DNA of 64,000 nucleotides from Candidatus Desulfosporosinus nitrosoreducens (GCF_030954495.1 NZ_JAVHUW010000026.1:1-64000); one strand, 5' to 3'; shown: positions 1 to 9,202, counted from the first letter of the stretch. Notes: generated by a model from the sequence alone, not told the origin. Program-made: numbers and translations.

Positions 1-14
1 CCTGGGGTCCTTTG

Positions 15-270
15 GTTTATCCGATGACTAATCCGCTCTAAGACTCCCGCGCTTTGGCACGCGGAGAGTTAAGAGCGGCTATGTCCCTGTATAAGCGAGA
101 CTAAGAATCATATGGATTAAAACAACACCTGAATCAAGTCATCTGTATCCGATGAACAATCCCCAACAAGACTCCCGCTTTGGCACCCGGTGAGTCAAGA
201 GCGGCAAAGTCCCTGGATACGTGCGACTAGGATTCAGTTGGAGTAAAACTCCACCTGAATCAAGTCTTCT
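15..270 (+). repeat. Tandem ~127-bp structured element, possible non-coding RNA or riboswitch
   Basis: Two diverged copies (about 15-144 and 145-270) lie head to tail just before hyuA. Shared blocks include ATCCGATGA (19-27, 147-155), AAGACTCCCGC, CTTTGGCAC, AAGAGCGGC, GTCCCTG and CTGAATCAAGTC (129-140, 255-266). Internal pairing is visible. Copy 1 has CCGCTCT/AGAGCGG around GACTC/GAGTT. Copy 2 has GTATCC/GGATAC as a closing stem, GACTC/GAGTC, and a long hairpin GATTCAG...CTGAATC near 230-261. I do not recognise the family. The second copy ends about 18 bases before the hyuA start, so a cis-regulatory leader is likely, but this is inference. Confidence 0.55.
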
Positions 271-288
271 TTATAGGGAGGTTAGAGC

Positions 289-2376
289 ATGTATGCGATT
301 GCTGTGGATGTGGGAGGGACATTTGCAGATTTGGTGCTGAGGGACCAACAGGGACATACTTTTACAGCGAAGGTTCCTTCTAATTATAAAGATCCTTTAG
401 AAATGATAATTCACGGGTTGAGCGCATTAGCTCAGGAGCTTGGCTTTTCAGTCCGAGAATTGCTTTCCTGTACGGATAAATTCATTCATGGAACAACTGT
501 GGGGATTAACGCTTTGCTTCAGGGGCAGGGGGCTAAGACAGCCTTGATAACGACGGCAGGTTTTCGTGATGCTTTGGAATTACGGCGCTCTCAGTTGTCC
601 GAGCCCTGGGATTTGCGGGCCGTTTTACCTCCTGTTTTGGTGCCCCGGTATTTGCGTCTCGGTTTGCGGGAACGCCTGGATTATAGGGGTGTGCCTCTTA
701 AAGCTCTCGACAAAACGCAAATACCTGAAATCGCCGATTTCCTGCGTCAGGAACAGGTAGAATCCGTGGCGGTTTGCTTACTTTTTTCCTGGCGCAATCC
801 GGCTCATGAACGGGAGTTTAAAGAACTCTTGCAGGCTCTCTTGCCCCAAGTATTTATCTCTCTGTCCTCGGAACTCTCGACGCAAATGGGTGAATATGAG
901 CGAACTTCGACAACGGTTATTAATGCCCGGCTAAGTCCGGTCTTAAGTGACTATCTGCTCAACTTAGATAGCCAATTGCGTGATTTAGGCCTCCGGGTGC
1001 CGCTGTCGCTTGCCCGGAACAATGGTGGCCTGACTGATATGTTCCAGGCCAAGAGATGTGCCGTGTCCACTCTTTTTTCCGGACCGGCAGGAGGGGTTAA
1101 AGGGGGCTGGGCCTTAGCCCATGAGTTAGACTTGCCGGAATTAGTGGTAGCGGATATGGGGGGAACAAGTTTTGATGTTTCCTTAATCCGCCAGGGCAAA
1201 ATGGAAGTGACCCCGCAGGCGGAGGTTGCCGGATATCCTGTTCAGCTGCCAATGCTCGACATTCATACCGTTGGCGCGGGTGGAGGAAGTATTGCCTGGC
1301 TTGATCAGGGCGGCATGCTGCGGGTGGGGCCGCATTCGGCCGGCGCCCAGCCCGGGCCGGCTTGTTATGGCCTGGGGGGAGAAGAGCCAACGATCACCGA
1401 TGCTGCGCTCGTACTGGGGCTGCTCGATTGCTCCAATTTTCTCGGCGGACGGATGAACTTAGATGGGAAGCGAGCCTTGCAGGCGATTGAAACGAAAATT
1501 GCCCGGCCTTTAGGAGTGTCTGTGCCGGAAGCGGCCAATGCCATCTATCAGGTCGCCCTTTCCCTGATGATTGATGCCGTTTATCTGATGACGATTAAAA
1601 AGGGGTATGATCCTCGCCTGTTCTCATTGGCGGCCGTTGGGGGGGCTCTGCCCTTGTTTGCCACAGCTTTGGCTGAGGGAATTGGGATACGACGGGTTGT
1701 GATTCCCGCACAGGCACCGGTTTTTTGTGCCCAGGGCCTGCATTACGCGCCTTTTCAGATTGAAGTTTCCCGAGGTATCTATGAACTGTTAGGCGAACAA
1801 CCTGACTTTAAGTGCAGAGAGGCAATCAGCGAACTTGAAGAGCAAGCAGATCAGGAGCTCTCCCGACTGGGTGTTGCCAGTGACCGGCGCTGCTACCTTT
1901 GGTCGGCAGACTTGAAGTATCCTGATCAACATCATGAAATTACCCTGGAATTTCCCTGCAATGTATCGGATATAAGACTTTGGCAGCGTATCGGCGAAGC
2001 GTTTCATGCCGTTCATCAAAGACGTTATGGCTACAGCCAGCCCGAAAAATCACTGGTGCTTGTAAATTTAAGACTGTTAGCTTGCGAAAAGGAAAATAGC
2101 TTTAGGACAGTGGCAGGGCAAGATACTGTTGGGGAAGCTGCAAGCTCTGAAATCTGCTCGGTCTACCGGCCTGGAGGGTTGCAAGAAATCAGGAGTTATC
2201 GTTGGCAAGACTTAAAACCGGGAATGGGAGTGGAAGGTCCCGCCTTAATTAAAAGGAACTTTACGACTGTTTTTTTGGAAGACAACTGGCGGGCCAACCT
2301 CGATCAGGCTGGCAATCTGTTGCTTAACCTAAGAAAGGAAGGATTTAATGCAGACGGCGATGGAAGAAGTTATTGA
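289..2376 (+). CDS. hyuA: Hydantoinase/oxoprolinase A subunit (HyuA family)
   Basis: This 695-aa protein matches the A subunit of the N-methylhydantoinase/5-oxoprolinase family, which performs ATP-dependent ring opening (or, in relatives, carboxylation) of cyclic amides or ketones in the cytoplasm. Visible motifs are DVGGTFAD at residues 7-14, HGTTVGINALL near 70 and DMGGTSFDVS near 289, the ASKHA-type phosphate-binding loops. Length is normal for the A subunit. The ATG follows GGGAGG at good spacing. The 3' end overlaps the B-subunit gene by 29 bases, so the two are co-translated and probably form a complex. The exact substrate cannot be read from sequence; acetone or acetophenone carboxylase-type activity is an alternative. 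Confidence 0.9.
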   Translation: MYAIAVDVGGTFADLVLRDQQGHTFTAKVPSNYKDPLEMIIHGLSALAQELGFSVRELLSCTDKFIHGTTVGINALLQGQGAKTALITTAGFRDALELRRSQLSEPWDLRAVLPPVLVPRYLRLGLRERLDYRGVPLKALDKTQIPEIADFLRQEQVESVAVCLLFSWRNPAHEREFKELLQALLPQVFISLSSELSTQMGEYERTSTTVINARLSPVLSDYLLNLDSQLRDLGLRVPLSLARNNGGLTDMFQAKRCAVSTLFSGPAGGVKGGWALAHELDLPELVVADMGGTSFDVSLIRQGKMEVTPQAEVAGYPVQLPMLDIHTVGAGGGSIAWLDQGGMLRVGPHSAGAQPGPACYGLGGEEPTITDAALVLGLLDCSNFLGGRMNLDGKRALQAIETKIARPLGVSVPEAANAIYQVALSLMIDAVYLMTIKKGYDPRLFSLAAVGGALPLFATALAEGIGIRRVVIPAQAPVFCAQGLHYAPFQIEVSRGIYELLGEQPDFKCREAISELEEQADQELSRLGVASDRRCYLWSADLKYPDQHHEITLEFPCNVSDIRLWQRIGEAFHAVHQRRYGYSQPEKSLVLVNLRLLACEKENSFRTVAGQDTVGEAASSEICSVYRPGGLQEIRSYRWQDLKPGMGVEGPALIKRNFTTVFLEDNWRANLDQAGNLLLNLRKEGFNADGDGRSY

Positions 2377-4117
2377 GCGTTCGGTGATTGCTAATCGCTT
2401 GGATACAATCGCCAAAGAAATGAGTTATGCTTTAGAGAAATCATCCAGATCTCCTATTTTTGCCGAAGCCTGCGATTTTGCTTGTGGGATATGCAACAGC
2501 CGCGGGGAGTTGGTTTCTCAGATCAATGGGATTCCCATTTTGGCCGCCGCCGGGACCTTTAGTGTTCAGGAAGTGATTGCAAAATACCATGAACAGATTC
2601 AAGAAGGGGATGTCTTTATTATTAATGACCCCTATCAAGGGGGAAATCATCTGCCGGATATAGGCATTATTACTCCTTTAATCGTGAAAGGAGAAGTTCT
2701 TTTTTATTGTGTCAGCAGGGCACATCATGGCGATATCGGAGGGTCTGTCGCCGGCAGTTATAATGCCAAAGCCACTGAGATTTTTCAGGAAGGTTTGCGC
2801 ATACCTCCGATCAAACTCATGAGCAAAGGTCAAATGATCAATGAAGTCATGGATCTGATCACGCGCAATGTCAGAAACCCGCAAATGTTGCAGAATGACT
2901 TGTGGTCGCAAATAGGAGCGAACAATATTGGAATTGCTCGTCTCCAAGAATTGTTGCAGCAATACTCTGCGACCGGAATTAAAAAAACACTGGCATATCT
3001 TCTTGAGCACGGGGAAAAGATGGCGCGTCTGGCTATTAAAGCACTACCGGATGGAGAATACTCCGGTGAAGAATGGGTTGATGATGATGGCTTTCAGACT
3101 CACCCTATCAAGATAAAGGTCACAGTTAAGGTCCGTAATGAGGAAATGACTCTGGATTTTTCCGGCACCGATTCTCAGGTTAAAGGTTTCGTTAACTCGG
3201 CTGTTGTGACGAGCACATCTGCGGCTTGGATCGGCGCTCTCTGGGCCTTGGGCCCGGACATTCCCCGCAACAGTGGGGCTTTCCGGGCTATCAAGGTTTA
3301 TTTGCCTAAAGGAAGCTTAGTTAACCCTGAAGATCCCGCGCCGGTGACCCTGAGTACGTTAACTCCCGCCAGTGAAATCATCAGCGCTATTTTTCAAGCC
3401 TTGGACTCTGCCGCTGCTGAGCGCTTACCTGCCGGTTTTGGACGTTACTGTGGCCCATCGTTTTATGGCCTTGATCCTCGTAATCAGGAATTTTACGTCG
3501 GTTTCGCGTTTTGTGCCCTAGGTTCCGGTGGGGGGATATCCGGCCGAGATGGGTATCCCTACATGGCTCCCTTGTCAAATTATGGCGGGGTTCGCGCCCC
3601 CAATATTGAAGCCAACGAAATCCAATACCCTCATCTAACATTGTGTCATGAAATAGTCATGGACAGTGCGGGGGCGGGAAAGTGGCGCGGAGGGCCGGGG
3701 GTTTGTTACAGTCTTGAATTTTATGGCAATCCTACAAATATCGTTATGTTTGGGGACGGAATGAAGATTCCGCCTTTCGGCGCTCACTCCGGAAGACCCG
3801 GAAGTTTAAATCACTCAAAATTGACAAGAGCAGGGGAAGCAGCTCTTTTGTTAGGCAGTAAAGAAGATGCCCGTTCCTTGCCTCCAGGATCGGTGCTCAC
3901 AATGATTTCATCAGGGGGAGGCGGTTGGGGAGATCCTTATCAGCGAGAGGCTGAAAAAGTGTGGAGAGATGTTCGCGACGGGTATATTTCCGTGGCCAGG
4001 GCCAGAGAGGATTATGGAGTAGCTTTAAAGAATGACGGTGTTGACCAAGAAAAAACCCAAAAATTGCGCTCCCAGGCTCTCGGTCAGCCGCAAATCGGAA
4101 AAATTAACGGCACCTAG
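2348..4117 (+). CDS. hyuB: Hydantoinase/oxoprolinase B subunit (HyuB family)
   Basis: This 589-aa protein is the B subunit partner of the preceding gene. The conserved block NDPYQGGNHLPD is at about residues 93-104, followed by HHGDIGG, and glycine-rich SGGGGWGDP stands near the C terminus, all typical of HyuB. The ATG is preceded by AAGGAAGG within the end of hyuA, indicating translational coupling. Together A and B would hydrolyse a hydantoin or oxoproline-like ring with ATP. No transporter or regulator lies beside them in the window, so the physiological substrate stays open. Confidence 0.9.
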   Translation: MQTAMEEVIERSVIANRLDTIAKEMSYALEKSSRSPIFAEACDFACGICNSRGELVSQINGIPILAAAGTFSVQEVIAKYHEQIQEGDVFIINDPYQGGNHLPDIGIITPLIVKGEVLFYCVSRAHHGDIGGSVAGSYNAKATEIFQEGLRIPPIKLMSKGQMINEVMDLITRNVRNPQMLQNDLWSQIGANNIGIARLQELLQQYSATGIKKTLAYLLEHGEKMARLAIKALPDGEYSGEEWVDDDGFQTHPIKIKVTVKVRNEEMTLDFSGTDSQVKGFVNSAVVTSTSAAWIGALWALGPDIPRNSGAFRAIKVYLPKGSLVNPEDPAPVTLSTLTPASEIISAIFQALDSAAAERLPAGFGRYCGPSFYGLDPRNQEFYVGFAFCALGSGGGISGRDGYPYMAPLSNYGGVRAPNIEANEIQYPHLTLCHEIVMDSAGAGKWRGGPGVCYSLEFYGNPTNIVMFGDGMKIPPFGAHSGRPGSLNHSKLTRAGEAALLLGSKEDARSLPPGSVLTMISSGGGGWGDPYQREAEKVWRDVRDGYISVARAREDYGVALKNDGVDQEKTQKLRSQALGQPQIGKINGT

Positions 4118-4223
4118 ACTTTAGGGAGTGTCTTAGTCTGAATTATAGGCGCTCAAAGTTATGACCCAATAAATTCAGGCTGGAATAACGACGTTTTTCT
4201 TGGCAATGACGATAGCAGGATAG

Positions 4224-4251
4224 ACCGGAGCATTTGGTGCTTCGGTTTTTT
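4224..4251 (+). terminator. Rho-independent terminator after hyuAB
   Basis: A 9-bp stem, ACCGGAGCA/TGCTTCGGT with one G-T pair, a 5-base loop and a run of six T. It lies about 110 bases after the hyuB stop. The stretch 4118-4223 shows no gene. Confidence 0.75.
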
Positions 4252-4366
4252 GTGATTAATCCCCAAGTATAAATAAACTTGTTTATATACTTTTCCCAAT
4301 ATAATCCCAACCAGGTGGCTGCTGGTGAAGCTTGGAAACGACTGAACTTTCTTTGTTATCGGCCGG

Positions 4367-5422
4367 TCAATGTAATAATTCATCTCTATTAACTGCTTCC
4401 GGTATGCGCTCCAGCCAATTTTTTTCTATCATTAGCTTTGATCCGTCCTTTGCCAAATTCAAAAGCTCGCCTGCGAAATTATGGTATGCTGATAAGAGAT
4501 CTAATTTTGGACTGTTGGGGATGGCAAGTCCATATCCGGCAATAACAAAGGCTGTTGTCGCCGTAGAATGAGCCAGCATTAACCTGTCGCTGAAGGGGGA
4601 TTCTACCGAATCCGTTACATTGTAGTAAATCGTGGTAGGCTTTGGTAATTTTTCAGCATCTAAAATAGATTCCAGTTTGTGGATGTGCTTATCGGCTATG
4701 TGAATAATCTTAAGGAAATGGTTTCTAATAATATCCGAGCGGACAATCTGACTAAAGGCAATAGTTTGCAGCCTAATTAGCATTTTGGTTTCCAGAAGTG
4801 AAATAATATGACTTAATTCTATGGCATTCAGCGCTCTGGTATCGCCAAATAATGTACCGGCATAATTCTTATTGTGGACAATCTCTATGTTTTGGGGAAT
4901 TTCTATGTAAGGAGAATGAATTAGGGCTCCTCTAGCAATGAGAACGTTTGTAGCTTTCTGAATAATCTCCTGAGATGTATCGATGCACTCCTTAAAGTAG
5001 TCGCGGAAATCCAAGCGGCTGGAAATACTAAAGGCCTGGCAATTATTAATTAGAACCAACTTATGCATCAATCTTGTATAGGCCAGTTTAAAAGAATCGT
5101 TAAACAAAGCCTTGGCATTAATAGTGACATCCTTTTCGCCAAAAGCCATGGGGATGGGATGATGAATAGTCTCAAAGAGGTTCTTCATAGTTTGCACCCT
5201 CTGGCTGGAGATATCAAGCGTTCGTTGCAGCAGAGACCGAATCTCAGGATCGGATGCCTCATGGACATATTGTTTGAGCATACAAACAGAGACTGTTTCG
5301 GCCTGATAACTCGTCCATAAATGACCGATTTCCGATGAATTTGGCGCAGGATAAGACAATTCTTGCGGCAGAGTTTGGACATGCAGCTGATCTGACTGAG
5401 TTGTATTTTGCGTAGTTTCCAT
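4367..5422 (-). CDS. DUF3231 family protein, two-domain
   Basis: This 351-aa protein has the two-repeat architecture of the DUF3231 family. Each half opens with a segment of the form HLWxxY followed by a long helical bundle (first half from about residue 33, second from about residue 200). Family members are common in spore-forming Firmicutes and are suspected of a role in spores or stress; no biochemical activity is established. No signal peptide or membrane segment is seen. The ATG has AAAGGAG eight bases upstream. The neighbouring minus-strand gene is a shorter relative, so the pair may be expressed together, with the shorter gene upstream. Confidence 0.75.
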   Translation of the reverse strand: METTQNTTQSDQLHVQTLPQELSYPAPNSSEIGHLWTSYQAETVSVCMLKQYVHEASDPEIRSLLQRTLDISSQRVQTMKNLFETIHHPIPMAFGEKDVTINAKALFNDSFKLAYTRLMHKLVLINNCQAFSISSRLDFRDYFKECIDTSQEIIQKATNVLIARGALIHSPYIEIPQNIEIVHNKNYAGTLFGDTRALNAIELSHIISLLETKMLIRLQTIAFSQIVRSDIIRNHFLKIIHIADKHIHKLESILDAEKLPKPTTIYYNVTDSVESPFSDRLMLAHSTATTAFVIAGYGLAIPNSPKLDLLSAYHNFAGELLNLAKDGSKLMIEKNWLERIPEAVNRDELLH

Positions 5423-5457
5423 AATTGGTTCTCCTTTATTTTCGAAAGTTTGGCTTA

Positions 5458-5979
5458 TTATTTATAGTGCGGAGGAGTATATGTCCAGCCTTTTAATTTT
5501 CCATATTCCATGAAGCCATCAAAAATTTTTATTTCTTCTACAAGCATAGCAATAAATGTTCCGCGCATAATGGCGCTCGTGGCTTGGGAAACGGAACTAA
5601 GATGAATATTCAGGAAATCTTGGATTCCTCTTAAAATTCGTCTGTATATATACTTATCTGTAATTTCTTCTAAGTCCACCGTAGAGGTTACTGTTTCAGG
5701 CGGTTTTTCCGGGAGAGGTATACCATACTCTCCCATAAGTCTTTCTAAATGATTCACTTGGTCTTTTAGAGTATCTAAGCCACTTTCAAGGATAAATTTA
5801 AAGTCAAAATCACTGGCAAAATCTTTAAGCATCTGGGTTTCTGAAATAACGTCGTAGCGCGCAACGAGCAAATCCCATAGGTGCCATACCTCACTGACAC
5901 TTATTTTAGATTGTTTATCCTTTGCCGTTTTGCCTATGCTGTTAATTTTTTCAATTGCCCTGCTAATGGCCGTTAACAA
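5458..5979 (-). CDS. DUF3231-like single-domain helical protein
   Basis: A protein of about 173 aa related to one half of the adjacent DUF3231 protein: it carries HLWDLLVARYD and a GIPLPEKPP turn matching the HLW and PIPMAF segments of its neighbour. I chose the TTG at 5979 because GGAGGTG lies six bases before it. An in-frame ATG at 6009 has no ribosome site and would place that Shine-Dalgarno inside the gene. Only 35 bases separate it from the downstream paralogue, so the two probably form an operon. Function is unknown. Confidence 0.7.
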   Translation of the reverse strand: MLTAISRAIEKINSIGKTAKDKQSKISVSEVWHLWDLLVARYDVISETQMLKDFASDFDFKFILESGLDTLKDQVNHLERLMGEYGIPLPEKPPETVTSTVDLEEITDKYIYRRILRGIQDFLNIHLSSVSQATSAIMRGTFIAMLVEEIKIFDGFMEYGKLKGWTYTPPHYK

Positions 5980-6186
5980 AATAATCACCTCCGCCTTTAG
6001 TTTAACCATTCTTTAGATAATTAAAGGTTAAGAATATGTTTTATATTTCGTGCCAGTTCCAGTCTTAAATTAAAGAAGAATTTTGAGAGCGGAGGTTCTG
6101 CTAAATGACTGGCCGCCAGGCGAAAGCGGGCAGGGACAAGATTAATTGAAGTAGCCTGGGAAGGTGAAAAAAGTTATAATGTTTTT

Positions 6187-7371
6187 ATGAATGATTGGGC
6201 AATGGTACGAAAAATAATACATGTTGATATGGATGCTTTTTATGCTTCCGTAGAGCAGCGGGATGATCCTACTCTCCGGGCAAAGCCGGTAGTGGTAGGG
6301 GGCAGACCCAACAGCCGGGGTGTGGTTAGCACTGCTTCTTATGAAGCCCGTAAATTCGGAATTCATTCGGCGATGCCTATAGCAGAGGCTTTTCGGCGTT
6401 GTCCCCAGGCAATCTTTTTGCCTGTAAACGCTCGCAAGTACCAAGAGGTTTCTCTGCAAATCCGGGAGATATTTCTGACATACACTCCTCTTGTGGAGCC
6501 GCTGTCATTGGATGAAGCATTTTTAGATGTTACCGGATCTATCAAGTTATTTGGCCCTGCGGACACAATTGCGCTTACGATTAAACAACGCATCCAGCAG
6601 GAATTAAACTTGACGGCTTCGGTCGGCGTAGCCTGCAATAAGTTTTTGGCTAAACTTGCTTCAGATTTGCAAAAACCGGATGGCTTTGTAGTTGTTTCGC
6701 CGGAGAGAGTCCGGGAGTTTCTGGAGCCTTTGCCGATAGAAAGACTTTGGGGAGTTGGTAAAAAAACTGCGGAACAGTTGCATAAGCTGAATGTCAAAAC
6801 AGTCAGAGATCTGCGTTCTTTAGAGCTTGGCTATTTGCGGCAATTATTCGGAGTTCAGGGAAATCAGCTTTATCAATTGGCTCAAGGTATTGATGATCGG
6901 CCGGTCGAAAGTGAAAGGATTGTAAAATCTATTGGCCGTGAAACTACCTTTGAGTTGGATATTGCTGATCGTGATGTTTTGGAGACAGCTCTATTGAACC
7001 TTTCCTTGGATGTGGGACGGCGCCTGCGTAAAAGGGCCTTAAGAGCAAAGACAGTGACCCTAAAAGTTCGCTATGATGATTTTCATACAGTTTCTCGCTC
7101 TCAGACCTTATTAGAAGCTGTCGACTTGGATGACATTATTTACAGGGAAGCCTGTAGTTTGCTAAAAGAAGTATCTCTTAAGCAACCGCTGAGGCTGATT
7201 GGTTTAACGCTTCATAATTTAAGCGCTGCAGCGGAGCGGCAGCTTTCCTTATTTTCCGAACCGCAAAAGAATAGCCAAGCTCTCACCGAAGTCATTGATT
7301 TACTTAAAGAAAAATATGGTGAGAGAAGTATTACAAGAGCGAGAACCTTGCTGCCCCATAAGCCTAAATAA
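6187..7371 (+). CDS. dinB: DNA polymerase IV (Y family)
   Basis: This 394-aa protein is a Y-family translesion DNA polymerase. The palm motif VDMDAFYASVEQ is at about residues 14-25 with the steric-gate aromatic residue, and the second catalytic block SLDEAFLDV is near residue 105. A helix-hairpin-helix thumb follows (GVGKKTAEQL), then the little-finger domain. The C terminus LSLFSEPQK resembles a beta-clamp binding motif (QLSLF). It would copy past damaged bases with low fidelity. TATAAT lies at 6175-6180, very close to the ATG, so the transcript may be nearly leaderless or start at the in-frame ATG at 6202. Confidence 0.95.
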   Translation: MNDWAMVRKIIHVDMDAFYASVEQRDDPTLRAKPVVVGGRPNSRGVVSTASYEARKFGIHSAMPIAEAFRRCPQAIFLPVNARKYQEVSLQIREIFLTYTPLVEPLSLDEAFLDVTGSIKLFGPADTIALTIKQRIQQELNLTASVGVACNKFLAKLASDLQKPDGFVVVSPERVREFLEPLPIERLWGVGKKTAEQLHKLNVKTVRDLRSLELGYLRQLFGVQGNQLYQLAQGIDDRPVESERIVKSIGRETTFELDIADRDVLETALLNLSLDVGRRLRKRALRAKTVTLKVRYDDFHTVSRSQTLLEAVDLDDIIYREACSLLKEVSLKQPLRLIGLTLHNLSAAAERQLSLFSEPQKNSQALTEVIDLLKEKYGERSITRARTLLPHKPK

Positions 7372-7406
7372 CTTGAGTGGGAAAGTGAATCAAAAGGGGA
7401 TGTACA

Positions 7407-7814
7407 ATGAAATATTTTAAACGTAAAAGCATAATGTCCGTGCTATTCTTATTTTCCGGTATCATGATTTTGCTTGTCGCTTTGCTTCAACTTATGGTGA
7501 AAAATAGCGGGGCCGCGTTTTTCCTGATTTTGGTTGCCTTGATGTTTGTTGTTGATGCTTACATTTATCATAAGCCTTATTTGGGGCTGGATGAAGAGAG
7601 ATTAGTCGTGAACAATAGTCTTGCGGCGAAAGAAATCTTTTTAAAAGATCTGACGTCAGTTCACGAGAAAAATAACAGATTAACGCTTGCCTATACTTAT
7701 AGTTCGGCGCCTTTAACATTAAATATCCTCTTGTCTCATTTGCAGCAACACGATAAAGAGCAATTTATGAAAGAGTTAAGGTCAAAATTAGGGGACAAGG
7801 TTTATAAAAGTTAA
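7407..7814 (+). CDS. Small membrane protein with PH-like C-terminal domain, unknown
   Basis: This 135-aa protein has two hydrophobic helices at about residues 10-30 and 36-53, then a soluble C-terminal half (LGLDEERLVVNNSLAAKEIFLKDL...) whose beta-rich pattern resembles bacterial PH-like domains. It follows dinB by 35 bases on the same strand and may be cotranscribed. The ATG has GGGGATGTACA upstream, a modest ribosome site. No catalytic motif is visible, and I cannot assign a function. Confidence 0.65.
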   Translation: MKYFKRKSIMSVLFLFSGIMILLVALLQLMVKNSGAAFFLILVALMFVVDAYIYHKPYLGLDEERLVVNNSLAAKEIFLKDLTSVHEKNNRLTLAYTYSSAPLTLNILLSHLQQHDKEQFMKELRSKLGDKVYKS

Positions 7815-7836
7815 TCCGGGATAAAGGTTAAAAGGT

Positions 7837-8688
7837 TTATTGAGATCGGAGTAATTCGGATAAAGGAACTATTTTGATGCCTTGAGCCTTTATTTCAGGC
7901 AGCATTTCTTTTATAGCCCGTGCCGTATTGGGACCTTGAGGTCCGACATGCCCTATGCCTATGGCTTTTCCCGAAGTCTTAGCTTTAGCAATCAGAAGCT
8001 TTATTTGTTTTTTTATGGCATTGAGATCTGCTGAATTATCCAGGAAAACATCCCGGGTGCCGGATTTAACCCCGGCTTTTTTAGCTTGTTGGGCCAGAAT
8101 AGTGGATTCGCTTGTCTTACTGTCGAGAATTAATAAGTTATGTTCTTTAGCCGTCTCGACAAGAGCTTCTACGATGTTGGGATTTTCAGTGCCCTTTGAC
8201 CCCATGTGATTACTAATTCCGACCGCATAGGGAATTTGTTCCAAGCTGTTGTTTAGTCGAACTCTAAGCTCCTGAGGTGACAAATTCGTGGTCAAGGCGC
8301 CGGGCCCCAGCCATTCAGGACGCCCATTTTTAGCTTCAATGGGCATATGCAGGATGATTTCATAGCCAAGGTTATGTATTAAGTCTGCTTCTTGTTGTGA
8401 GTACAGCAGGTTGGGCATAATTGCCGCGGTAATCGGAACACCAAGTTCCAACATCTGTTGTGTGCCAGGATTGTCAATGCCAAAATCGTCGATGACGATT
8501 GCTATTTCACCGCTGACAGTTGGCGCCGTTATGGGATGTTTGGGTTGTTCAGGTTGTTCAGCGCTGTGCTTGGCGCCTGCCAACAGAAGCAAAACAGCTA
8601 GGAGGAATAATGCCAAACTATAGACCGGGTGGCGAAGGACTAAAATTGTTGGGTGCTGCTTCACTGCTTTCACCAACCTTAATGACAT
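7837..8688 (-). CDS. Divergent polysaccharide deacetylase (YibQ family)
   Basis: This 283-aa protein has a membrane anchor at about residues 24-42 and a periplasm-facing or extracellular NodB-like barrel of the YibQ/DUF610 family. Recognisable blocks are IAIVIDDFG near residue 63, PITAAIMPN, EIILHMPIEA, a SNHMGSKGTE loop with His, and GIGHVGPQGPNT near the C terminus. The family is predicted to act on cell-envelope polysaccharide, but activity is poorly documented. The start is uncertain: ATG 8688 lacks a clear ribosome site, and a GTG at 8661 would also keep the anchor. Confidence 0.8.
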   Translation of the reverse strand: MSLRLVKAVKQHPTILVLRHPVYSLALFLLAVLLLLAGAKHSAEQPEQPKHPITAPTVSGEIAIVIDDFGIDNPGTQQMLELGVPITAAIMPNLLYSQQEADLIHNLGYEIILHMPIEAKNGRPEWLGPGALTTNLSPQELRVRLNNSLEQIPYAVGISNHMGSKGTENPNIVEALVETAKEHNLLILDSKTSESTILAQQAKKAGVKSGTRDVFLDNSADLNAIKKQIKLLIAKAKTSGKAIGIGHVGPQGPNTARAIKEMLPEIKAQGIKIVPLSELLRSQ

Positions 8689-8771
8689 TAATTAATTTAA
8701 GTATATTGACTTAACCGGGTCATAGAATCAAAACCAAGCAAAGAAGTGCTTTTAATCCTCTAAATAAAGGA

Positions 8772-8794
8772 AGACCAGGCCTGTAAAACCTGGT
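8772..8794 (-). terminator. Hairpin after the 68-aa membrane protein gene
   Basis: GACCAGG/CCTGGTC, a 7-bp inverted repeat with a 9-base loop, lies just past the stop of the gene ending at 8807 on the minus strand. It is followed there by a T-rich stretch, so it is a probable terminator. Confidence 0.55.
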
Positions 8795-8806
8795 CCAATT
8801 GACTTC

Positions 8807-9013
8807 TTAGAAAATTACCCCTAAGGCGATAAGAATTAAAATAGCGATAAAAATAATCGCTACACCAACGCCAAGGCCTGTTCCTGCTCCGGTTCCAACT
8901 CCAACACTAACACAGGGGAGAACGGGCAGGCAGCTACAGCCAGTAGGACCAATGTGTGGCGGGGCCCCCACGGGTGTAATGTGTGGAAAACGACATTTTC
9001 CCAAGCCGAACAT
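8807..9013 (-). CDS. Small glycine-rich transmembrane protein, YjcZ-like
   Basis: A 68-aa protein with a proline- and cysteine-containing N-terminal half (HITPVGAPPHIGPTG), a glycine-valine-threonine linker, and one C-terminal transmembrane helix ending in ILILIALGVIF. The C-terminal motif IALGxxF is shared with three other tiny genes in this window (9048-9119, 24518-24631, 24667-24792). It resembles the tiny sporulation transmembrane family YjcZ. The ATG is preceded by AAGGAGGG. It probably sits in the forespore or spore membrane, but that is inferred from family resemblance only. Confidence 0.7.
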   Translation of the reverse strand: MFGLGKCRFPHITPVGAPPHIGPTGCSCLPVLPCVSVGVGTGAGTGLGVGVAIIFIAILILIALGVIF

Positions 9014-9047
9014 AAAATTCCCTCCTTATTACTTTATAAATAGCAGG

Positions 9048-9119
9048 TTAAAAGACAATTCCCATTGCGATTAACAGAAGTATAATAACAACAACTATAG
9101 CAATACCGGCATAGGACAT
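9048..9119 (-). CDS. 23-aa transmembrane microprotein, YjcZ-like
   Basis: A 23-codon gene encoding MSYAGIAIVVVIILLLIAMG followed by IVF: almost entirely one hydrophobic helix. It ends in the same IAxGxxF motif as the 68-aa neighbour and the two tiny proteins near 24.6 kb. A strong ribosome site, AAAGGAGG, lies upstream of the ATG at 9119. It is 34 bases before the start of the 68-aa gene, so both are likely in one transcript. Its tiny size would hide it from most annotation pipelines. Confidence 0.65.
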   Translation of the reverse strand: MSYAGIAIVVVIILLLIAMGIVF

Positions 9120-9202
9120 CCTTATAAAACCTCCTTTGCTATTGCTGGTATACTATACGTCCAAATGGGACATATTGACACAAATTACCAATTAAATAAG
9201 AC

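Noticed and set aside
1097..1390. Long antisense ORFs inside hyuA and other genes
   Set aside because: These are frame shadows of well-supported genes with no ribosome sites or family motifs.
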